In this document: piece by piece, positions 26,986 to 35,560 of the stretch
Numbering within the stretch: position 1 is the stretch's first letter
How the letters are laid out: every line of letters starts with the position of its first letter
Origin: Nocardioides sp. GY 10113
GTDB taxonomy: Bacteria > Actinomycetota > Actinomycetes > Propionibacteriales > Nocardioidaceae
Direction: 5' to 3'
DNA length: 64,000 nt
Assembly (NCBI RefSeq): GCF_004919105.1
Contig: NZ_STGK01000008.1
Coordinates: 1-64,000, forward strand
Notes under the pieces: generated by a model
Seen by the model: the letters and a program-made list of their open reading frames with translations, nothing else
Databases searched by the model: none
Told to the model about the DNA's origin: nothing
Position numbers and translations under genes: made by a program

Positions 26986-27884
26986 GCGTCCGCCCGCTGG
27001 CGCCGGGGCGGCCGCGGCACCAGCCGCGGCACGCGGGCGATCACGTCGGCGTACTCCGGACGCCGCTCCAGGCTGCGCTGTTCCATCATCGGGATGCTCG
27101 CACCGAGGAACATGGCGACCATCGCGACCACGCCCAGCAGGCACCACCACCAGTCGCCCGGCGAGGTCGCGAGCCCGAACAGGCCGAGCGCGCACCAGAA
27201 GCCGATCTCCCCGAAGTAGTTCGGGTGCCGCGACCAGCCCCAGAGACCGCGGTCCATCGCCTCCCCCGGCCGCCGCTCGCGCGCGAACCGCCGCATCTGG
27301 CCGTCGGCGACGAGCTCCAGCAGCACCGCGCCGACCCCGATCAGGAACGCCGCCGCGTCGAGCCAGCCGACCGGCCGCCCGGCCCGGGTGACGGCGACGT
27401 AGACCGGCAGCAGCCCGAGGAAGACCTGCAGGGTCGGGATGACATGGATCGCCATCAGGTCCACGACCAGCTCGAACCGGCCGGCCCGGTCCCGCAACAG
27501 CGGGTAGCGCCAGTCCTCGTGGTGCAGCCCGGGGAACGAGATCGCCCAGTTGGCGGTCAGCCGCACCGCCCAGAGGCCGATCACCAGCAGCACCAGCGCG
27601 ACCCGGAGCCCGTCGCCGGTGCCCGCGGCCAGCGCCCAGTAGCCGGCCAGGAACGGCGGCAGCACGCTCCAGTAGGCGTCGTAGAAGCTGGAGTTGTGGT
27701 GGATCCGGCTGGCCGCGAAGACCACCAGCGTCGCGATCAGGTCGGCGATCAGGCCGTCCAACCAGAGCCACCGGGTGTCGGGGCCGGCGACCAGCCACAA
27801 CGTCGCCGCCCCGAACGCCAAGACGTACGCCGCCACCACCCGGGCGAACGAGGCGCCGCGGCTCATCGTGCCAACGCCGCTCAT
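26982..27884 (-). CDS. DUF1295 membrane protein (steroid 5-alpha-reductase-like fold)
   Basis: This 300-residue integral membrane protein has about eight helices and the DUF1295 signatures FYDAYWSVLPP near residue 70 and the C-terminal GLWGWSRHPNYFGEIGFWC, which in related 5-alpha-reductases and isoprenylcysteine methyltransferases binds the cofactor. Members are often called oxidoreductases but their substrates are mostly unknown. ATG 27884 overlaps the upstream stop as ATGA (27881-27884) and the stop overlaps the downstream FAD enzyme as GTGA, so all three are translationally coupled. The FAD protein could supply reducing power to a membrane reductase; this is inference. Confidence 0.85.
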   Translation of the reverse strand: MSGVGTMSRGASFARVVAAYVLAFGAATLWLVAGPDTRWLWLDGLIADLIATLVVFAASRIHHNSSFYDAYWSVLPPFLAGYWALAAGTGDGLRVALVLLVIGLWAVRLTANWAISFPGLHHEDWRYPLLRDRAGRFELVVDLMAIHVIPTLQVFLGLLPVYVAVTRAGRPVGWLDAAAFLIGVGAVLLELVADGQMRRFARERRPGEAMDRGLWGWSRHPNYFGEIGFWCALGLFGLATSPGDWWWCLLGVVAMVAMFLGASIPMMEQRSLERRPEYADVIARVPRLVPRPPRRQRADA

Positions 27885-28993
27885 CGCGACACCCCGCCGT
27901 CGTCCGTCGGTGCCCGCCCGAGCAGCGCCTCGACGGCCCCGAGGGCGACGAATCCGCTGACGACCTTGTCGAGCAGGGAGGCGAGCAGGTTCGCGGCGAA
28001 CACCGAGACCAGCAGGCTCAGGTGCAGCCCGAGGAAGGTCTCGGTCATCCGGTCCGAGCCGTGGTGGTTGTGGCCCCCGAAGCCGTACACGAGGATCGGC
28101 GTGGCGACCAGCGAGCAGGTCACCGCGACCCCGGCGCAGAGCAGCAGGAAGCGCGACACCGACCGGTGCAGTCCGAAGCGACGGACCCCGTAGCCCCAGA
28201 CGAGCGCACCGGCGACGTTGACCACCGCGAACGGCAGGGACGTCGACGCGATCAGCGCCCCGCGGACCACGTTCGACGCGGCCCCGACGGCGGCGCCCCA
28301 CCACGGGCCGAGGGCGATCGCGACGAACGCGGTGCCGACCATGTCCAGGTACAGCGGCGCCTCGAGGAAGTCGGCGACCAACCGCCCGAGCACGTTCACC
28401 GCGACGGCGGCGAGCAGCACGACGACGATCTGCCAGACCGACAACCGGCCAGCACCCCCCGCGACACCACGCCGGGATCCGGGCTCGACGCCGGGCTCGG
28501 CACTGGGCTGGGTACTGGGCTGGGTACTGGGCTCGGCACCGAGGTCCGGCCCGGAGCCGACCAGCGTGGCCCCGGCCGCCGCCTCGGCACCGGCCGCCCC
28601 GCTCCCGCCGGGCACCCCGATCGGCTCCCGGCCCGACTCCCGGGCCGGCTCCCGACCCGACGCCTCGGGCACGGCGTCGCCGCCGGCCGAGGCGAGGACG
28701 CACCGCTGTCGCCACGCCGCGACCTCGGCGTCGTCGCCGCCCAGCGCCCGGACGATCTCACCGACCAGCGCCGCGTCCACCCGGCGCCGCCCGAGGCGGA
28801 ACGCGTCGTAGACCGTGGTGCGCCCCGGGGCCACACCGACCTCCACGCCGCTCCGCCGCTTCCGGTCCTCGGCGATCAGCCGGACGATCTCGGCGTACGA
28901 CGGGCTGCCGGCCGCGACGCGCAGTCGCTGCAGCCCCCTGGCGATCTCATCGAGATTCGCCCCGCCCTTCCCCCCAAGGCCGGGATCCCCCAC
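27881..28993 (-). CDS. DNA-binding domain fused to an ECF transporter S-component-like membrane domain
   Basis: This 370-residue protein joins two unrelated parts. Residues 1-100 look like an XRE-type DNA-binding domain common in actinobacteria (AGSPSYAEIVRLIAEDRK, then GRTTVYDAFRLGRRRVD and ALGGDDAEVAAWRQRC). A low-complexity Gly/Pro/Ser/Glu linker (about 105-175) follows. Residues 178-370 contain five or six membrane helices with YLDMVGTAFVAIALGPWWG and GALVWGYGVRRFG, resembling ECF vitamin-transporter S components. GTG 28993 follows AAGGAGG with 7-nt spacing. No EcfA or EcfT genes are nearby. The ligand is unknown. It overlaps the DUF1295 gene. Confidence 0.7.
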   Translation of the reverse strand: MGDPGLGGKGGANLDEIARGLQRLRVAAGSPSYAEIVRLIAEDRKRRSGVEVGVAPGRTTVYDAFRLGRRRVDAALVGEIVRALGGDDAEVAAWRQRCVLASAGGDAVPEASGREPARESGREPIGVPGGSGAAGAEAAAGATLVGSGPDLGAEPSTQPSTQPSAEPGVEPGSRRGVAGGAGRLSVWQIVVVLLAAVAVNVLGRLVADFLEAPLYLDMVGTAFVAIALGPWWGAAVGAASNVVRGALIASTSLPFAVVNVAGALVWGYGVRRFGLHRSVSRFLLLCAGVAVTCSLVATPILVYGFGGHNHHGSDRMTETFLGLHLSLLVSVFAANLLASLLDKVVSGFVALGAVEALLGRAPTDDGGVSR

Positions 28994-29056
28994 CGCGCAT
29001 CCTCCTTGCCCGCGCACCTCTCCGACAACGCGACGGTAGCGACGCCGGGCGCCCTG

Positions 29057-29082
29057 TTCGGAGTTGTTCGGAATCATCCGAA
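29057..29082 (-). promoter_or_regulatory. TTCGGA-repeat operator candidate upstream of the fusion gene
   Basis: TTCGGA occurs at 29057-29062 and 29067-29072, and its reverse complement TCCGAA at 29077-29082, giving the palindrome TTCGGAATCATCCGAA plus an extra direct half-site, all at 10-bp spacing. It lies 64-89 bp upstream of the GTG at 28993, so it could be an autoregulatory site. Confidence 0.45.
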
Positions 29083-29191
29083 TCGCTGGACGAACCCTCG
29101 CCGGTGGGCCACCGTCGTCCTCGAGCGACACCGGGGACAGCGGCGCTCTCCGGCACTGGGGGGTCGGGGAGCGCCGAGACGGTCGTCGCAC

Positions 29192-29224
29192 CGCCCGGTC
29201 GCGCGCACCACGCGCGACCGGGCG
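29192..29224 (-). terminator. Terminator of the molybdopterin oxidoreductase gene
   Basis: CGCCCGGTCGCGCG (29192-29205) pairs perfectly with CGCGCGACCGGGCG (29211-29224) around the loop CACCA, 63 nt beyond the stop codon at 29287. Confidence 0.8.
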
Positions 29225-29286
29225 CCTCCCACGGTCAGGCACGGACGTGGCCGCAGTCTCCCGGGCGGCTCCCCGGCCGGCAGGAC

Positions 29287-31428
29287 TCACACGGGTGCGA
29301 CGGTGACCGGGATGCCGTTGACGACGGCGGTGCCGGTCGGGGCGTCGCGCCGGGAGACGTCACCGAGTCGGTTGGAGTTCACCCCGGGGTCCTTGGTGGC
29401 CACGCTCCCCCGGATGCCCTCGTGCCCCCACCCGTGCGGCAGGCTCACGACGCCGCTGCGGATGGTGTCGGTGACCTCGACCGCGACCTCGACCCGCCCG
29501 GCCGCCGAGGCGACCGCGGCCCGCCCGCCGTCCTCGAGCCGCAGCCGGGTGGCGTCGTCGGGGTGGACGTGCAGCGTGCAGGTGTTGGTGCCGCCGACCA
29601 GCGTCGGCACGTTGTGCATCCACGAGTTGTTCGACCGCAGGTGCCGTCGGCCGATCAGCACCAGCCCGTCGTCGAGGACCGGCTGCGCGGCCGCCTCGCG
29701 CAGGCGCGGCACGTCCTCGAGGATCGCCGCGGGCGCCAGGTCGACCAGGCCGCTGGCGGTCGACAGCACCCCGGGCAGCCGGGGCTGCAACGGCCCCAGG
29801 TCGATGCCGTGCGGCGCTGCGGCGACCTCGGCGAAGGTGAGCTCGTAGGGCCCGGCGCGGAACAGGATGTCGAGCAGCCGCTCCGGCCCGTGCAGCCCGG
29901 TCGCCGGCTCGACGCCGTTGAGCTGGGCCAGGCCGGCGGCGAGCGCGTCGTCGAGCTGCTCGACCGGGACCTCGGCCCCGGCACCGGAGGCGATCGCGGC
30001 GATCCGGACCATCGCGTGCCAGTCCGGGGGCACCTCGGTCGGCAGGACGGGCTCGGACCAGCGGGCGATGTTGCGCACCGAGTACTGGTAGAGGAGCAGG
30101 TCGTAGTGCGCCCGCTCCAACGGCGTGGGGCCGGGCAGGATCACGTCCGCGTGCCGGGTGGTCTCGTTGACGTACACGTCCAGGCTGACCATGAAGTCGA
30201 GGTCCGCCAGCGCCGCGTCGAGGTCGTCGGAGCCGGGGACGCTGACCACCGGGTTGCCGCAGACCGTGATCAGCGCCCGCACCTGACCCTCGCCCGGCGT
30301 GGAGATCTCCTCGGCCAGGGCCACCGACGGCAGCTCGCCCATCACCTCGGGCAGGTCCGAGACGCGGCTGCGCCAGCGCCCGTGGCGGAACGGCTTGCGC
30401 GGCCCGGGCCGGGTGTTCGGCTGCCCGGCCGCGGCCATCGGGAACATCGCGCCGCCCGGCCTGTCCAGGTGCCCGGTCAGCACGTTGATCACGTCGATCA
30501 GCCAGCTGTTGACGGTCCCGAACGCACTCGTGGTGGTGCCCATCCGGCCGTAGACGACGGCCCGCTCGGTGCCGGCCACCTCCCGGGCCAGCCGCCGGAT
30601 CGTCTCGGCCTCGATCCCGGTCCGCTCGGCGACGGCCTCGGGCGGGAAGTCCGCGGCGAGGCTGCGCACCTCCTCCACGCCCCGGACCAGGCCATCGGCC
30701 GCGCCGAGGGTGACCAGGTCCTCGGCGAAGAGCGTGTGCACCATCGCCAGCAGCAGGAACGCGTCCGTGCCCGGCCGGATGGCCAGGTGCTCCGAGGCGG
30801 CCTCCGCGGTGCGGGTGCGGCTCGGGTCGACGACGACCACCTTGCCCCGCTTCGCGATCGCCCGGATCCGGCCGCGCATGTCCGGCGCGGTCATCATGCT
30901 GCCGTTGGAGACCAGCGGGTTGCCGCCGAGCACCAGCAGGTAGTCGGTCCGGTCCAGGTCGGGTACCGGGATGGTGGCGACGTCGCCGAAGAGGTAGCCG
31001 GCCACGAACATCCGCGGCACCTGGTCCACGGTGCCCGCGCTGAAGATGTTCCGGGTGCCCAGCGCCTTGATCAGCGGCCGCAGGTAGAGGGCGCCGGCCA
31101 GGGTGTGGGCGGTCGGGTTGCCGAAGTACGCCGCGACCGCGTCGCGACCGTGCACCGCCTGGACCGCCGGGAGCCGGCGCTCGATCTCGGCGTAGGCCTC
31201 CTCCCAGGAGACCTCCACGAACTCCCCGTCGCGCTTCACCAGCGGCGCGCGGAGCCGGTCGGGGTCTTCGTGCAGCTCGCCGATCGAGGCGCCCTTCGGG
31301 CACAGGTAGCCCTTGCTGAACACGTCGTCGCGGTCGCCGCGGACCTTGATCCCCTCGGCTGTCGGGGTGACGAGCAGGCCACAGGTGGCCTCGCACAGGG
31401 GACAGGTGACGGGCACCGGAGTCGTCAT
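29287..31428 (-). CDS. Molybdopterin-dependent oxidoreductase (DMSO reductase superfamily)
   Basis: This 713-residue catalytic subunit has an N-terminal [4Fe-4S] site CPLCEATCG plus C43 (C9, C12, C16, C43), the bis-MGD-binding domains, and a C-terminal beta-barrel with THLHV-like cofactor contacts (LHVHPDDATRLRLEDG, SLPHGWGH). At the usual metal-ligand position the sequence is SAGTVDQVPR, so D135 rather than Cys, Sec or Ser may bind molybdenum; this is from alignment by eye. No iron-sulfur or membrane partner subunit is encoded next to it, and no Tat signal is seen, so it is probably a soluble cytoplasmic enzyme. Substrate unknown. A Rex-like site lies upstream (31481-31498). Confidence 0.88.
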   Translation of the reverse strand: MTTPVPVTCPLCEATCGLLVTPTAEGIKVRGDRDDVFSKGYLCPKGASIGELHEDPDRLRAPLVKRDGEFVEVSWEEAYAEIERRLPAVQAVHGRDAVAAYFGNPTAHTLAGALYLRPLIKALGTRNIFSAGTVDQVPRMFVAGYLFGDVATIPVPDLDRTDYLLVLGGNPLVSNGSMMTAPDMRGRIRAIAKRGKVVVVDPSRTRTAEAASEHLAIRPGTDAFLLLAMVHTLFAEDLVTLGAADGLVRGVEEVRSLAADFPPEAVAERTGIEAETIRRLAREVAGTERAVVYGRMGTTTSAFGTVNSWLIDVINVLTGHLDRPGGAMFPMAAAGQPNTRPGPRKPFRHGRWRSRVSDLPEVMGELPSVALAEEISTPGEGQVRALITVCGNPVVSVPGSDDLDAALADLDFMVSLDVYVNETTRHADVILPGPTPLERAHYDLLLYQYSVRNIARWSEPVLPTEVPPDWHAMVRIAAIASGAGAEVPVEQLDDALAAGLAQLNGVEPATGLHGPERLLDILFRAGPYELTFAEVAAAPHGIDLGPLQPRLPGVLSTASGLVDLAPAAILEDVPRLREAAAQPVLDDGLVLIGRRHLRSNNSWMHNVPTLVGGTNTCTLHVHPDDATRLRLEDGGRAAVASAAGRVEVAVEVTDTIRSGVVSLPHGWGHEGIRGSVATKDPGVNSNRLGDVSRRDAPTGTAVVNGIPVTVAPV

Positions 31429-31480
31429 CGCTCACGTCCTCGGGGTCTCGGCCGCACCTCGGGCAGGCGACCAACGCATG

Positions 31481-31498
31481 CTGTGACTTGTAGCACAG
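31481..31498 (-). promoter_or_regulatory. Rex-like palindrome upstream of the molybdopterin oxidoreductase gene
   Basis: CTGTGACTTGTAGCACAG is an inverted repeat (CTGTG / CACAG) 53 bp upstream of the start codon. It shares the TGTGA-N7-CACA frame, 18-bp length and the G before CACA with the stronger Rex-type site before cydA. The outer bases deviate from the Rex consensus. Confidence 0.4.
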
Positions 31499-31632
31499 GG
31501 CACTGACGGCGCGCAGTGGTCCGGGTGCCCAACAAAGGTCGGCGCCGCGGACCAGGGCCCCACACCCGGTCCACGGCACCGTCCGTCCCCGCCGAACGGA
31601 CTCGCCGTACGGCGGCTCCGCCGGCGTCGGAG

Positions 31633-33213
31633 TCAGTGCTCCAGCACGTCCTCGGCGTCCACCACGACCGGCGTCCGGGCCCCGGGCAGGAACCAGAAGG
31701 CCAAGCAGACGGCGCCGAAGAGCAGGTACCCCAGGGCCACCTCGGGCGCCGCGGCCCACTCGACCTTCGGAGCATGGATCAGCCCGATGAACGACAGGGT
31801 CGCCGCCACCGCCGCGGCCATGGCCGCCCAGTGGAACTTCTTCTCCAGCAGGAACGTGACGATGGTGCCGAGGATCAGGCCGCCCAGCACCGCGCCCTCG
31901 CCGAGGATCTTGAGTCCCTCGTACACCACGCCGGCGCCGTTGAGGGCGTCGTACCCGACCTCGGTGGCACTCGTGCCGGCCGCGGCCAGGGCGTTGTCGA
32001 TCGTTCCCTGGCACCACTGCGCGAGGTTGGGCAGCAGCGCCGCCACCACCGCGACCGCGTGCAGTCGCGGCACCGCCTGGAACGCCTGGGCGCCGATCAG
32101 CAGGCCGATGAAGAGCAGGATCGGCACGATCGCCGGCACCGGCAGCAGCGCCGCGAGGACTCCGAAGAGCCCGAGGAAGCAGAGCAGGCCGATCGCCACG
32201 CCACTGGCCAGGGAGTAGTTCGCGCGGCCTCCGGCGTCCTTCCAGCCCGGGTGGCCGATGTAGACCGCCGGCGGGAAGGGCGAGCCGAAGGCCGAGCCGA
32301 CCACCGCGCCGGCGCCGTCGGCCAGGAGCACGCTGCGCAGGTTGTAGTTGTCACCGGCCGCCGCGGCGCTCTCCACGTTGCTCATCGCCTCCGTGAAGTT
32401 GTAGACGCCGAGCGGGATAGCGGTGCCGAGCAGCGGGGCGAGGTCGCCCAGGCCGTTGAACAGCAGGTCGAGCCGCTGGTCGGGGACCCCGATGGCGATG
32501 TCGGAGACCGCGGCGCTCACGTCGGGGGCCGACATGTAGCCGCCGATCCACCCGATCGCGGTGCCGATCAGCAGCGCGGCCAGCCCGACCGGGACGTTGA
32601 ACGGCAGCCGCACGTCGGTGAAGAAGCCGATCAGGATGATCGCCAGCACCGGCAGGCCGATCCAGGCGGCCTCCCACATCTGCGCGGCGGGCCGCATCGA
32701 GATGAACGTGATCGAGATACCGGCCAGCGTGCCCAGCATCGCGGCGCGCGGGGTCAGTCGGCGGATGTAGGGCCCGACGAACGCCCCGATCATCACGATC
32801 ACGCCGATCAGGAAGGCCCAGGCCAGGCCCGCCTCCCAGGCCCGGACGGCGTCGTCGGTCGCCAGGTAGACCGGGAGCATGACGACGAAGACCACGATGA
32901 ACATGTGCGGGACGCTCGGCCCGTAGGGCAGGGCGGTCACGTCGTCGCGGTTCTCCCTGCGGGCCAGGCGCCGGGCGAGGAACGTGTAGTAGAGGTTGCC
33001 CAGGATCAGGGCGATGCCGAGGGCCGGGAGGACCGTGCCGAGGACGTCGTCGGCGGGCACCCCGACCACGCCGATCGTCAGGGCGGTCAGCGTCAGCACG
33101 TTGACGAGGATGTTGAAGCCGAGGCCGAAGAAGGCGTTGGTGTCGCCCGGCGTCCACCAGGGCAGCGAGATCTTCGTGGTCGGCGGAGTGGGAGCGTCGG
33201 TGTCAGTAGCCAT
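31633..33213 (-). CDS. NCS2-type permease, probable nitrogen-compound uptake
   Basis: This 526-residue protein has about 13-14 hydrophobic helices and the NCS2/AzgA-like layout: FFGLGFNILVNVLTLTALTI near the start, ALPYGPSVPHMFIV, and the internal GSAFGSPFPPAVYIGHPGWK region. NCS2 proteins mostly carry purines, pyrimidines and related compounds. Position after the biuret and allophanate hydrolase genes suggests it imports biuret or a related ureide, but no characterised biuret carrier is recognised. ATG 33213 lies 77 nt from the hydrolase gene, across short GGGCGGGA-type repeats. The last residues (ARTPVVVDAEDVLEH) form a short cytoplasmic tail. Confidence 0.75.
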   Translation of the reverse strand: MATDTDAPTPPTTKISLPWWTPGDTNAFFGLGFNILVNVLTLTALTIGVVGVPADDVLGTVLPALGIALILGNLYYTFLARRLARRENRDDVTALPYGPSVPHMFIVVFVVMLPVYLATDDAVRAWEAGLAWAFLIGVIVMIGAFVGPYIRRLTPRAAMLGTLAGISITFISMRPAAQMWEAAWIGLPVLAIILIGFFTDVRLPFNVPVGLAALLIGTAIGWIGGYMSAPDVSAAVSDIAIGVPDQRLDLLFNGLGDLAPLLGTAIPLGVYNFTEAMSNVESAAAAGDNYNLRSVLLADGAGAVVGSAFGSPFPPAVYIGHPGWKDAGGRANYSLASGVAIGLLCFLGLFGVLAALLPVPAIVPILLFIGLLIGAQAFQAVPRLHAVAVVAALLPNLAQWCQGTIDNALAAAGTSATEVGYDALNGAGVVYEGLKILGEGAVLGGLILGTIVTFLLEKKFHWAAMAAAVAATLSFIGLIHAPKVEWAAAPEVALGYLLFGAVCLAFWFLPGARTPVVVDAEDVLEH

Positions 33214-33290
33214 CGTGGTGTCTCCTGGGCGGGAACTGGACGGGATCGAGGCGGGAGCCGGGCGGGATCGGGGCGGGAGCCGGGCGGGAG

Positions 33291-34001
33291 CTAGGCGGGG
33301 GTGGTGGTGCGCGCGGAGAGCGAGGCCAGCGCGGCGACGACGTCGTCGCTGCTCGCGACCCATCCGAAGATCCCGCCCTGGGCCTTGACCATCTCGAGGC
33401 CGACGCGCTGGAACTCCGGGAAGTAGGACCCGACGCAGTCGGAGACGACCAGGCACTCGTAGCCCCGGTCGTTCGCCTCCCGTGTCGTGGTGTGGACGCA
33501 GACCTCGGTGGTCACCCCGGTGACGATCAGCTGGGTGATCCCGGCGTCGGCGAGGACCTGCTGCAGGTCGGTCGCGTAGAACGCGCCCTTGCCCGGCTTG
33601 TCGATGACGACCTCGCCCGGCAGCGGGCGCAGCTCGTCGACGATGTCGTGCCCGTACTCGCCGCGGACCAGGATCCGGCCGGAGGGACCGGGGTCGCCGA
33701 TCCGCTTCGAGGGCGCGCCGCGGTGGAGCTTCGCCGGCGGACAGTCCGACAGGTCCGGCAGGTGACCCTCGCGGGTGTGGATCACCGGGACGCCGACGGC
33801 CCGCGCGGCGGCGATCAGCCCGGCGAGGGGTTCGACCACCCTCTGCAGCAGGCTGACGTCGTTGCCCAGGCTCTCCCCGAAGCCCCCGGGGAGCAGGAAG
33901 TCGCGCTGCATGTCGATCACGATCAGCGCGGTGGCGCCCTCGACGAGGGGGAACGCGGTCGGCTCTGCGGGTACCTCGATACGGCTGTCAGGGCTGGTCA
34001 C
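33291..34001 (-). CDS. biuH: Biuret amidohydrolase (cysteine hydrolase, isochorismatase-like)
   Basis: This 236-residue protein belongs to the isochorismatase-like cysteine hydrolases. The expected triad is visible as D30 (VIDMQRDF), K135 (VIDKPGKGAF) and C168 (TTEVCVHTT). The stretches HTREGHLPDLSDCPPAK and RIGDPGPSGRILVRGE match those of biuret hydrolases, which convert biuret to allophanate and ammonia. GTG 34001 overlaps the stop of the allophanate hydrolase-like gene as GTGA, which supports the pathway. An ureidoacrylate or other carbamoyl-compound hydrolase is the main alternative. Confidence 0.8.
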   Translation of the reverse strand: MTSPDSRIEVPAEPTAFPLVEGATALIVIDMQRDFLLPGGFGESLGNDVSLLQRVVEPLAGLIAAARAVGVPVIHTREGHLPDLSDCPPAKLHRGAPSKRIGDPGPSGRILVRGEYGHDIVDELRPLPGEVVIDKPGKGAFYATDLQQVLADAGITQLIVTGVTTEVCVHTTTREANDRGYECLVVSDCVGSYFPEFQRVGLEMVKAQGGIFGWVASSDDVVAALASLSARTTTPA

Positions 34002-35455
34002 AGGTGCTCCTCGGTGCGGGCGGGAGGGGTGCGGTCGGAAGGGGCGGGCGCTGCGTGGGCCGGTACGGCGGAGGCGTGCCCGGCGGGCGTCGGCGCGTCC
34101 CGGGGCTCGTCCAGCAACCGGGCGGCCAGGCCGAGCACGACGTCGTCGCTCAGCGCCGGGCCCAGCAGCATCGCGCCGGCGGGACGTCCGTCGGCCGTCG
34201 TACCGGCGGGGAGGGCGAGGCCGAGCAGGTCGAGCAGGTTGCCGAAGTGGGTGTAGTGGCCGAGCACGGTGTTGCACCGGATCGGGTCGGCCAGCACCTC
34301 GGCGACGGTGAAGGTGGTGCCGATGGTGGGCAGCACCAGCACGTCCATCCCCTGCCAGAGCCGGCCGACCTCGGCCTTCAGCTCCTGCAGGCGCTGCAGC
34401 GCGGCGAAGGCGTCGACGGCGGTGTAGCGGCGGCCGCCCTCGAGGATCTCGCGCACCACCGGGTGGATCGCCTCGGGGTGCTCGTCGAGGAAGTCGGCGA
34501 ACTCGACCAGCCGCTCGGCCACCCAGGGGCCCTGGTAGAGCAGCTCGCCGGCGGCCAGGAACGGCGCCAGGCCGACCTCGACCACCTCGACGCCGGGCTG
34601 GCGGGCCAGGCGGTCCCGGAAGGCGAGGTGCGCCTCCGCGCTCGCCTCGTCGCCGAAGAACTCCAGCTCCTCGGGCGCCGGCAGGCCGACCCGGACCGTC
34701 GGTGCCGACCAGGTGGCGCCGCGGGACCGGGACCAGGCGTCGGCCGGGTCGGGGGCCATCACCACGTCGGCGACGCGGTCCAGGTCGTCGACGCAGGAGG
34801 CCATCAGGCTGATGCAGTCCAGCGACCGGCACGCCGGCACCAGGCCGACGGTGCTGATCAGGCCGCGGGAGGGCTTGTAGCCGACCACGCCGTTGAGGGC
34901 CGCGGGCACCCGGCCGGAGCCGGCGGTGTCGGTGGCGACGGCGAACGGCACCTGCCCGAGGGCGACCGCCAGCGCGGAGCCCGAGCTGGAGCCCCCGGAG
35001 ATCAGCTCGCCGCCGTACACGCTGCGCGGCACCGGGTACGGCGTCCGGGTGCCGTTGAGTCCGGTGGCGAACTGGTCCAGGTTGGTCTTGCCGACGTACA
35101 GCGCGCCCGCGTCCAGGAGCCGCTGGACGACCGGCGCGGTGCGCTCGGCGACGTAGGCGTAGTCCGGGCAGGAGAGCGTGGTCGGCACGCCGGCGACGTC
35201 GATGCTGTCCTTCACGCCGAACGGGACCCCGTAGAGCGGGAGGGTCCGCGCGCCGGGCCTCCGCTCGATCTCCTCGGCGGCGGCGATCAGCAGCTCGCGC
35301 GGGACCGTGGAGATCCAGGTGCCGTCCTCGCCGCGGGCCTCGATCGCGTCGGCGACCCGTGCGGCGGTGCGGGTCGGCGATCCGCTGCCGCTGGCGTGGG
35401 ACGCGAGGATCTCGGCGACCGAGGGTCCGAGCTGGGGTCCGGGAGCTGCTGCCAT
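33998..35455 (-). CDS. atzF: Allophanate hydrolase, amidase-signature domain (AtzF-like)
   Basis: This 485-residue protein has the amidase-signature catalytic residues: K82 (FGVKDSIDVAGVPTT), cis-Ser near 156 (GGSSSGSA) and nucleophile S180 (ATDTAGSGRVPAAL). RSLDCISLMA after it is typical of allophanate hydrolases. The substrate-specificity is supported by coupling to the biuret hydrolase gene. AtzF proteins of about 600 residues have a second C-terminal domain; here the protein ends after the amidase domain in a 30-residue Ala/Pro tail, so the second domain is missing. ATG 35455 has no evident ribosome binding site, and a GntR-type operator core ends 8 nt upstream. Confidence 0.78.
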   Translation of the reverse strand: MAAAPGPQLGPSVAEILASHASGSGSPTRTAARVADAIEARGEDGTWISTVPRELLIAAAEEIERRPGARTLPLYGVPFGVKDSIDVAGVPTTLSCPDYAYVAERTAPVVQRLLDAGALYVGKTNLDQFATGLNGTRTPYPVPRSVYGGELISGGSSSGSALAVALGQVPFAVATDTAGSGRVPAALNGVVGYKPSRGLISTVGLVPACRSLDCISLMASCVDDLDRVADVVMAPDPADAWSRSRGATWSAPTVRVGLPAPEELEFFGDEASAEAHLAFRDRLARQPGVEVVEVGLAPFLAAGELLYQGPWVAERLVEFADFLDEHPEAIHPVVREILEGGRRYTAVDAFAALQRLQELKAEVGRLWQGMDVLVLPTIGTTFTVAEVLADPIRCNTVLGHYTHFGNLLDLLGLALPAGTTADGRPAGAMLLGPALSDDVVLGLAARLLDEPRDAPTPAGHASAVPAHAAPAPSDRTPPARTEEHL

Positions 35456-35462
35456 AGCGTCG

Positions 35463-35472
35463 ATTGTCGACA
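35463..35472 (-). promoter_or_regulatory. GntR-type operator before the atzF-biuH operon
   Basis: ATTGTCGACA here shares ten bases with the perfect 12-bp palindrome ATTGTCGACAAT in front of the GntR regulator gene (36251-36262). It lies only 8 nt upstream of the atzF start codon, where a bound repressor would block initiation. Confidence 0.65.
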
Positions 35473-35560
35473 GAATGCCGAACGCTGTGGGCTACACCCG
35501 TGGGTCGTTTGTGTAAATCGCCGTCGAGAGACCGGGCGGCGACCCGGCCGGCCGGGAGCG

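Larger units (their letters stand above)
28994..29286. promoter_or_regulatory. Intergenic region between the fusion gene and the molybdopterin gene
   Basis: This 293-bp gap holds the fusion gene's promoter region with TTCGGA repeats (29057-29082) and the terminator of the upstream molybdopterin gene (29192-29224). I see no coding frame. Confidence 0.55.
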
